64,000 nucleotides of DNA from contig NC_085047.1 in assembly GCF_963662255.1 (NCBI RefSeq), forward strand, positions 109,176,181 through 109,240,180. The letters are read 5' to 3'. Positions 55,531 to 64,000 of the stretch are shown here, in pieces. Both the position numbers and the translations under genes were made by a program. The DNA is from Cinclus cinclus. Lineage: Eukaryota; Chordata; Aves; Passeriformes; Cinclidae. Under the pieces are notes generated by a model. The model had not been told where the DNA came from, did not search any database, and worked only from the letters and a program-made list of their open reading frames with translations. Each line of letters opens with the position of its first letter. The first letter of the stretch is position 1.

Positions 55531-58482
55531 CTAGAAAAATAACAAAATGACAAAACAATATTAACCCAGGAAGTTTTTACAATTAAACACACAGCATCAC
55601 CCATGAGCGTCCAACACATATGTGTCAAGAGTATATGTCAAATAATCTGATTTTATTCTTTGCTAGGAAAGCTGGTTTAATGGGTGAAGAGGAAATGCAG
55701 AATTGGTGTGTTATTTTGTAGTAAATTTGTCTTTTTATGCTCTCCCACATAAGAATGTGTAATCTGGGGAAAAACTAACCAATCATTCCTAATAAAGGTT
55801 TATAAAAGTAGGAGGAATATATGCAAGAAGATGGGTGGGTTTTTGCTCTAAGGGCTAATTAGTATTAGTCACAACAACTTGGATAATGGAATAAAAAGAG
55901 TGCTTATAAAAGCTTGTTATTGACTACATGTTGAAAGAAGTTGCAAGCACGTTGAATGACAGGATCAAAACTAAAAATACTGAATAGGTTGGAGAAAACA
56001 ACAAGATATTTCATAAAAACCAGGACATCAAATGCACAAGTACAAAATGGGGCCCAATTGTCTAGGCAGCAGTGCTGCAGAGAAAAATACGTAATTACAA
56101 CAAATAGAAACCCAAGTATCATGTTGTAAATAACTAAATAAATTGAAGGATACCGTGAAGGGCACAGAAAGCAGTCATTTTGTTCTGCCTGATGTTTATC
56201 AGGCTTTGAATGTAACTCTCAGCCCAGTGTGGTGGTGGGATAGACAGAAGAGTAATTCTTCCTGAAGGCAGCACCAAAAGGAAGCTTAGAAAATATGATT
56301 TGTGGAGGAACTGCATTTATTTTATCACCCTTGCCCAGACTTCTTTATAGATGTCTCTGACTGCATAGTGATTTACTGGAAAAGGTGATTTACAAGCCAA
56401 TGTGTGATGAAAGGTAGGACCAGAAATAATGCATTTAATTAGAACTCTGGGAGATTTATATTCACTATTAAGAAAAAAAAAATCAAAGGATAAGAATAAT
56501 AAAGCACTGAAGCAGACCTGCTTTAGAAATCACCTCCCCTGGATCAATAACATATTGTTAACATCTGCCAAGCATCTAGGTTGCCTTTAGAGAGGAGGAA
56601 GTATTAAATGATGCTTGAGCTAAATTTAGACACAGATTTATTCAACTTTCACAAATATCGAGAGGTTATTTTCCTTTCTTTCCCAATATATTCACTATTT
56701 TTTATCTAAAATCAATAATCTAAATCACTTTTTTTTTTCGCCCTGAGAATGACTAATGTTCCCAGTGATTTCACAAGAGAAACACAAAATTTTAACAAGG
56801 AGCCAGCACACTTCTTTTCAGGAGGAGATACCTGATAACATTGCTTAATTCTTTATTACAGTACTGCAAATTGCAAACTGGAAAATGTAAATGGATTGGC
56901 AGTATAATCAGGTCCGAGAACTATAAGAAATGTGAAAAGTGCTGAGAGTGGTGGCTCAGAAATACAACCCTAAATGTGAAAGAACTGTAGGCTTTCTTTC
57001 ATCTTTCAAATGCAGAACAGGAGCTTTTAACAAGAAAGAACAAACAGTGAGGTTGAAATTACTTGTTGATTAAAAAGCAAATATTTGAAGAGGATTTGTT
57101 GCTCTGGAGAAGTGGCAGTCTGTGCAGGCTGTGCAGATCCTACGCTGCCTGAGCACAGCCAGGAAAAATTGTGAATACTAAAGCAGCTAAAATTATCTGC
57201 CTCCTGTCTCCATTTATCCTTTATATTATAGCAAACATTTAAACCTCCACATCCACATTAAACTGTGGAATACAAAATCGGTAGAATTCTGTCTAATTTT
57301 TCTGACTTATTTCCTGAGCTACACATGGCTGGATGCTGGAGGAAGAATCACAGTGTGCTGCTCTTGTTCTGGCTCTCTTCCTACACACTGCTTGCTACCA
57401 CAGGGGTTGGAACAGGGGATCAGATGGAATTCTTGGGATAATCTATATGGCACCTTTTTGCTGGCCAGATCAGGGATGCTTGACCCCAGCAGAAATTTTA
57501 ATTATTTGCTTTTCTGAGTTTTGGGTCTGTTTTTTTAACTGAGAGTTGTTTTAATGTTAGTGCAGTGACTTGCTGGAAGTTCTTTGAAGAGCTGAATGGC
57601 CATTAACAATGGTTTAAGAAATTCTTGGTTCGAACACAGCAAGTCAGAAGCATTATTGCTATGCAACATGACAACTCAGAGAGAAAACTTTGAGCTGGAG
57701 GGGGAGAAGAGCACAGCCTCCTTCACTTCCTAAGCTTTGAAAGTTGCTTTAGCAGGATGTGGACGGAACAGTGTTTTGTCCTTGTGTCCAGGAAACTACA
57801 AACATACTGGGATGTACAACATGCACTTGGGATAAAAACTGATTGACAATTTAAATTTCTATTTCACAGGAAATGCTGACATTTCAGGTGTTAGAGTTTC
57901 AGCAGAAATTTGAATAAAATGTTGTTTGTGGGAAATGCTCACCTGCTCACCAAAGGCAAGATGTTTGTTGTGGCTTTCACGACAGGACAAAACAAGGCAT
58001 GATAAGAACAACTTGCACTCTTTCACACTTGGTGCACGCACTGGAGTTAGAGCCACCTGCCAGCAACAAGCAAATATGGCAATGAAGAAAAAAAAGTGTT
58101 TGATGAAGGTAGGACAAGGCACTAACAAGATGTAGAAAGAAACTGTCAAAAGAACTGATTGCTGCTGTGCATGGCACTGATTAACCAGTGCAATGAACTA
58201 CCTCAGAAGAAGCTGTTACTTGTCCTTAAGGATGTTTTCAGGATTATTCTGTTCATATAGACTTCCATCATCTCCAAAATTAAATCTGGGGAGAATAAGG
58301 AAAAATGAAAGGATATGAAGAAGAGCTCTCCTGAGAACCAGATCTTCATTATTTACCTTGGCACCAAACAGAAGAAAATTTAGTGATGTATCTAGGTAAT
58401 TATTCCAGTTTTTAAATGCAGATGTTAGCCTCAAATAAAGAGATAGAGAGTCTTAGGCTTGTTGATGCTCTCAGTGGTCCTT

Positions 58483-58571
58483 GAATCACAGAATCACTAA
58501 GTTGGAAGAGACCTTCAAGGTCATTGAGTCCAACCCATGCCCTAACATCTCAACTAAACCATGGCACCAAG
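58483..58571 (-). mobile_element. CR1 3'-end fragment, minus orientation
   Basis: GAATCACAGAATCACTAAG, GGAAGAGACCTTCAAGGTCA, TTGAGTCCAACCCATGCCCT and CAACTAAACCATGGCACCAA are the typical reverse-strand tail of a CR1 subfamily that is common in birds. Confidence 0.85.
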
Positions 58572-61087
58572 TGAGAACAATTCTCTCTCTTGCTTTTAGG
58601 AAATAGGCAAACTCTTGTTTACAGAGAGAACAACAGGTTTATGGTTTAACACAGGGATTTGATTTCCCACTCTGTTTGCTTCTGTGTTGGCATAGAGGTC
58701 CCAAATAATGGCACAAACTCCTGTACTGAGTTTACATGGTAATGTGCAGGCAGTGGCTGGGGGCTGCAGGAGTGAGCTCTGTGAGAAGACACCAGGAACT
58801 GCCTCCATGTCAGGATCAGCTGGCTCCAGCTGTTGAAAATGGATCCAGCACTGCCCGAGGCTGGGCCCATCAGCCAAGCTGCTGCCTCAGCCCAGCACAC
58901 TGGCAGATCACAGCTCCCTCTGCACATCCCTGCTGAAAGCAGCACTTTTCTCCAAGCTGCTGGCTGTCAGCATCACTTTATTCAGTGGTATTCAGCAATT
59001 AGAGACATAAAAGACAGCAGGGTGCCAGGTACTACTTGAAGGCCTTTGATTATCAATTTTTTTAGAGCAGGAGAGGAAGATGCATTGTTTATCATTTGCT
59101 CCACTTCAGTCGTTTTCCTCGTGTGATAAAAACAGAACAGGAACAGTAGGAAGAGCTCAGGACCAAAATGCTGATTGAAAAGCCTTCACATATCACAGGA
59201 CTAGGAATTCTCCATCCTACAGCTTGTGTTTCATTCTGAAAGTCACATCTTTGTTCCAGTAAGATAAAGAAATGAGAATATATCTACCCAAGGCAAGGGA
59301 CATTGCATTTTGGCTATATGATGAGCTTTTTACATCTATGATAAAGTATTATAGAGTATTAACATTTTTGGACCAATTATAGCTGTAACTTGGACTTCAG
59401 AAATCCAATATATAATTGTGTGTGTGAGTGGAAGACTTTATTTCCCAAGTAGGTAAAACGAGCACTGTAGAATATATTTTACTTTTCCAAAGCCATTAGC
59501 AAAGCAGTGTGCAAAGCAATCTAGTGGCAATTTCTAGTGATCAAAATTTAAAAATAAATGCTGTAAAGCAATTAAATTCCATTATAATGGAATTTTATAA
59601 TACCAAATTATACACTTCTTTTTATTTCGTAAAGCAGAAATTGGCTGATTTCAATTCAAAATGTCTCCAGATCTATTTGTTAGAAATGTATTGGATGACT
59701 TTCTCCTACAAATCAAAATTCACCACAGATAGCTCAGGAAAAATGTGTGATCTCTATGTTGAGATCTCAACTTATTTGATTTAATTAAATACAAGGGTAA
59801 CCTCCTAAGTCAGAGAACCATACATAAGTCTTATTGGGGATATTCATATGACTATGAAGGCTCACTGTTTGTTTGTCAAGATTTCTGTAAATAGTCATGT
59901 GTGGTAAAGAAAATTACCTTCCATGACCTTATTGTGCAGACATCAAAATGTACCAAGACTGCCTATTCAAATTTGTAACTCTCCATTTGCTTCTGGTAAA
60001 TATTAGATAATATGTTAAAATACGTGGAATATGGTGGTTTTTTTAAATGTTATTCAAGCAGTCATCATAATACTGTTGTAAGATTATAAATTTTGAGAAC
60101 ATGTGCCCAAATACTCCCACAACACGTGTGTTTGAAGACTACGGATTTCATGATGCATAAACATTTAATTGAAAATAAGAAGTGTTTTTAAAAGGTTTTG
60201 TTTAAAAACATCCAGCCTGTGAAATTTGTTACAGTGTGTTGTGAATATAAACATCCTAATCTTATTCTTAATCTTAGTCTTTTATAATTTAGAAATGCTT
60301 CAGTATCAGCATTAAAAGCAGGCACACAGCTATGCTTTTCTGGAGTGCAAGACCTTAACTGCATGGAAATTAAATAAAACACGTGGCACTTTACCATGAC
60401 CAGGGAACTTATGTTTTACACTATTATTTACTTTACTGAGGTGAAAATAACCATTATAGGACTGGGGTGCACTCCTGACATTTTCTTGTTACACATGATA
60501 TACAATGCCATACCATTAGATATAGAATTAAAAACTGGCAAGAATGTTACATGGATGCACTTACATTTTGGTGAATATATTTTTTTCTTGTGGTTTGGGA
60601 AACACCCCAAACACAAGTTATTTTTAAAGTGGAGTAAGCACCACAAGAAGCTGAGCTGATGTGAAGGCTCAGTGCCAACAGACAGACTGGTCCAGCCCCT
60701 GTTCCCTGCCTTGTGCTGCTCAGGAGGGGAGGAAGCAGAGAAATTAGGAGTGAGTTTAAGCCTGAGTAAAAGGGATCAGTGGAAGGAAGATGTTTTTAAG
60801 ATCTGATTTTATTTCTCATTACTCTACTCTGATTTGGTTGGAAATCAATTAATTTCCCCAAATAGTATCTGTTTTGCCTGTGACAGTAATTGGTGAGTGA
60901 TCTATCCCTGTCCTTATCTCGACCCATGAGCCTTCCATTATATTTTATCTCCCTGTCCAGCTGAGGAGGGGAGTGACAGAGACTTGCATGGGTACCTGGC
61001 ATCCCCTGCAAGTGCTCAAGGCACCACATTTGGGCTGTGTTTAGAAGTCACTTAAACCATGTTGAAGAAGCACTTGATTCAAGATAA

Positions 61088-61211
61088 TAGAATCACAGAA
61101 TTATAGAATGGTTTTGGTTGGGAAGGGACTTTGAAAACCATCCAGTTCCAGCCCCCTGTCAGGGACAGAGACACCTTCAACTAGACCAGGTTGCTCAGAG
61201 CCCCTTCTAAG
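61088..61211 (-). mobile_element. CR1 3'-end fragment, minus orientation
   Basis: AATCACAGAATTATAGAATG, GGTTGGGAAGGGACTTTGAA, CCCCTGTCAGGGACAGAGAC and GACCAGGTTGCTCAGAGCCC follow CR1 closely. The fragment is truncated after about 124 bases. Confidence 0.9.
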
Positions 61212-64000
61212 TTCACAGCTTTTCTCTTAGCAATAATGACCTCGTAAGAGTACTACTGTGGACAAGTGCGTTTAGCAAAACATCATGCAAACGGAATAAA
61301 AAAACAACTTAGAGACTTTTTCCATGTCATTGAGCTTTCTAATTGTGAAGAATTATTTTATAAAATAAATGAAAGCACTTTTTGCTGTTCAGATGTAAGT
61401 TTGTCACCCTAGTTATTTCTCTAAACCCTGTTTTAAATGCAGAACACAGCTTCTCTGTTCCTAAGCAGTGTTTCTTGTCAAGGACAAGTTGAACCATTTT
61501 GTTTGAGCTAAAATGTTCTTTCAGTTTCTGACCAGAATGAGAATCATTGATGAATAAAGCCTGTCTTAAATGTTTTTTGCTGGTGTTAACGAGTACCTTT
61601 GCTTGCAGCAGGATAATTCCATAGAAGGACAAATTTGAGGATCGAAGAGTTGGTACATCATATTAATTCAATATGACCCTGCAGTTCTATTTTCTCATTT
61701 TCTTGTTGGCTTATACAAAAGTATTGCAGTGAGTCAGGATGATGCAAAGACAGTGGTGAAATACCTTGGCTTCAGAATAGTTCACTGGCAGCAAACAGTG
61801 AAAAAGGAAGAGTTTTGCCTGGATCCACAGAATTTTTTGCAACCCATATATTATTTACAGGCTCTAAGGGTCTGTGTCTGCATTTTCAGTAACCTTGTAG
61901 AGTTTTAAGGAGGTTTTATTAGAAGAAATGCCATAACTCTTCACAGGTCCAGCAAAAATACTGAGTTTAAGTGTTAAAAAAAATTAGGGAGCTAGGAGAA
62001 GACTGTTTCTCTTCATACTCTATTGTGTGGAATTCTAGGGGTGTTCTGGGGTTTTTCTCTTCATCTTCTAAAAAGTTCTAAATCTTGTAAACTGACAATT
62101 AGTTAGAAGACAACTACCATTTAAGTGTCTTGAACTATAGTCTTGATATAGTTATATAGTTGATATAGAACCTTACAAATGTTATATATAGGAAATCAAC
62201 TGGCATTGTTCAATATTTCTGAAGTTTTTGGAGACCATTAAAATTATTTGCAATAAAAAATTTAAAAAAACACAATTCTTTTACTGATTAATTTGCTAAT
62301 TAATAGCAATTAGCTACTAATTGTAGCTAGCTATTTTGAAGTAAAATGATAATTCTAAAAAAGTACATTTAGGATGACATTATATGTTTGGGTCCCAGTC
62401 TATGCTTTGCAGGTGCACCATAAGTGTTCAAGTTCTTTCAATGGTTTTGTCAGTGCTGCCTGGAGAAATATTTTTTGACATGGAACACCAGGTATCTGGA
62501 TATTAACTGAACCTTTCTTCATGCAGCTCTTCATTCTATAGCTCTGACTCACTTTGCACAGTTGTTTCTTGTGCAAAAAATGGTGTAGCTGACACCAAAA
62601 TAATTGTCTAAATAAATAGTACACACAGTAATGGGATTTGTAAAAGCATCCCCTTAGCTTGCACGAGTCCATTCTAGGCAGTAATTGAAATATTGCCTTT
62701 ATACAGCACAGTGAGGCACTAATTAGTGGCTTCTTTTTCTTTTAAATGTACTAAAGAAAAGCAGGAGAAAGTAAATAGATTCCTCATTTTATGATGTGAG
62801 AAAGGGAAGTATGAATGTGTTGCTGCATTTGATATTTATCTGAGTCTGCTTTTAACTTCTCATTTAAAAGGAACAGGAGATTCTGTAATTACTCTGAAAA
62901 GCTTTTTGTAAATACCTGCTCTTCTAAATCTTTCAGTGACTGAAACAGAAATGGCCTTGTCTCAGAAGAGGTGATATCACCAGTTCTCCCTTTTTCATTT
63001 CTAAGTCTGTGACATGTAATTTTTATTCTGTTGGTGTAGTATCTAACATTAAGAAAAACCTTTGCAAAATGTCCTCTTGTACAAGAGGCTTCCTTCTTCT
63101 TGTAAAATATTTCCTGCATCTTGGTTTTGACAGTGCTTATTGAGTATGGAGAGGAAGAAAAGGCTGAGGTGACAGTGAATAACTGGAATGGAGCTTGGGA
63201 AATACCACTTTTCTCTTAAAGGAAGCTTGGCTTTGTAATAAGAAAACATCATCATGTCACCTAAGTAAAAACAGTGGGTCAAGTAATCTCAGGGACAAGA
63301 ACCTCTGACTTGAAGCCCAGTGCCATTGTTTTCAATGTCAAAATCCAAGTCCTAAGAAAAGCAGGTGGGTCTGGATCACAGTTCTACTTGGTTGTGCTGA
63401 TCACATGAAGATTCATGATGTACACTGAGAAGAAGATTGTTGGGGCTAGGTCAAATTCCAACAAACCCTGTATGACACACACTCACCAAGCAGGAGTTGT
63501 GAAGGAACAGTCTCAAATTAAATTAAATGTATTTTTAAGTAAAATTAACTCAGCAGGTATAATAACATTGATTAAATTAAATTGGCTTTTGTCAAGAAGG
63601 AACTCTGAGTGAACTGATGAATGGTTTGAAGATGCATGGTGCTATTACTCCTGAAGCAGTTACAGTATTTCTTTTTGAAATATTATCTTCCCTTTTTATT
63701 AATTAGTGCATCAAACTAGGCATTTTTTTCCAAACATAAATTTGAGGTTTTTCTCCTTTTAGCTGGAAGTACAAATAAGTACATCAGTATCACAGGCCAC
63801 ATTAAAATTTCAACAGAGTCTTTTTACAGAAATGCCAAAAAGGCCTTAATTTAAAATGCAGAACATACAAGATCTCAAACCACTGGAAAAAAAAAATCAA
63901 AAAACCCAAACCACAGAAAGAGGACACTTTCATTGAAATATCTTCCTTAATTTTTTAACTGCTAGAAGGTACTTCTGAGGTCTCTATTTTTTATGAATAC

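Larger units (their letters stand above)
54248..64000. other. Intergenic DNA upstream of DYNLT3
   Basis: I find no gene I can name in the last 9.7 kb. In human the next gene on this side is SYTL5, but none of its exons is recognisable here. The stretch contains a GT repeat, two CR1 fragments, a possible isolated exon-like segment at 55436-55530, and AT-rich sequence. The open frames present are short and composition-driven. Confidence 0.5.

Noticed and set aside
57859..58149. Possible 5' exons of SYTL5 or another gene at the right end
   Set aside because: None of the frames here shows the expected N-terminal Rab-binding or zinc-finger signature, and no convincing exon borders were found.

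Overview
This is a 64-kb piece of a vertebrate nuclear genome, almost certainly a bird. The genes have short exons in long introns. The dispersed repeats are CR1 retroposons with the characteristic 3' end and ATTCTRTGAT-type terminal octamers, and there is one solo retroviral LTR. I see no bacterial gene organisation, CRISPR array or rRNA/tRNA gene.

Three protein genes are supported exon by exon. (1) XK, plus strand: only the last coding exon (1779-2605), with the upstream intron at the left edge. (2) CYBB (gp91phox/NOX2), plus strand: all 13 coding exons, 14242-33592. Their lengths sum to 1713 nt, giving 570 residues, the human length, with the heme, FAD and NADPH motifs at the human numbering. 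(3) DYNLT3, minus strand: all five coding exons, 52882 down to 47673, giving 116 residues, the human length, starting inside a CpG island. The order and orientation XK> CYBB> <DYNLT3 is the human Xp21.1 arrangement, so this is a conserved syntenic block and not a new gene system.

Layout: 1-1778 XK intron; 1779-2605 XK last exon, then 3' UTR and intergenic DNA to 14.2 kb, with an isolated CpG-rich patch near 11.1 kb; 14.24-33.6 kb CYBB, followed by its 3' UTR to perhaps 35.6 kb; 35.6-45.5 kb intergenic with one large CR1; 45.5-52.9 kb DYNLT3; 52.5-53.1 kb CpG-island promoter; 53.1-54.24 kb CR1 and solo LTR; 54.25-64 kb intergenic, repeat-bearing, with no gene I can support.

The genes are neighbours but not one pathway. 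CYBB is the electron-transferring subunit of the phagocyte NADPH oxidase, XK is a Kell-associated lipid-scramblase-family membrane protein, and DYNLT3 is a dynein light chain. The observations most worth a second look are the rearranged N-glycosylation sites of this NOX2, a recent tandem duplication at the last CYBB splice acceptor, a sense-oriented solo LTR about 1 kb upstream of DYNLT3, an isolated CpG cluster upstream of CYBB, and a complementary AAC-rich/GTT-rich pair in CYBB intron 6.
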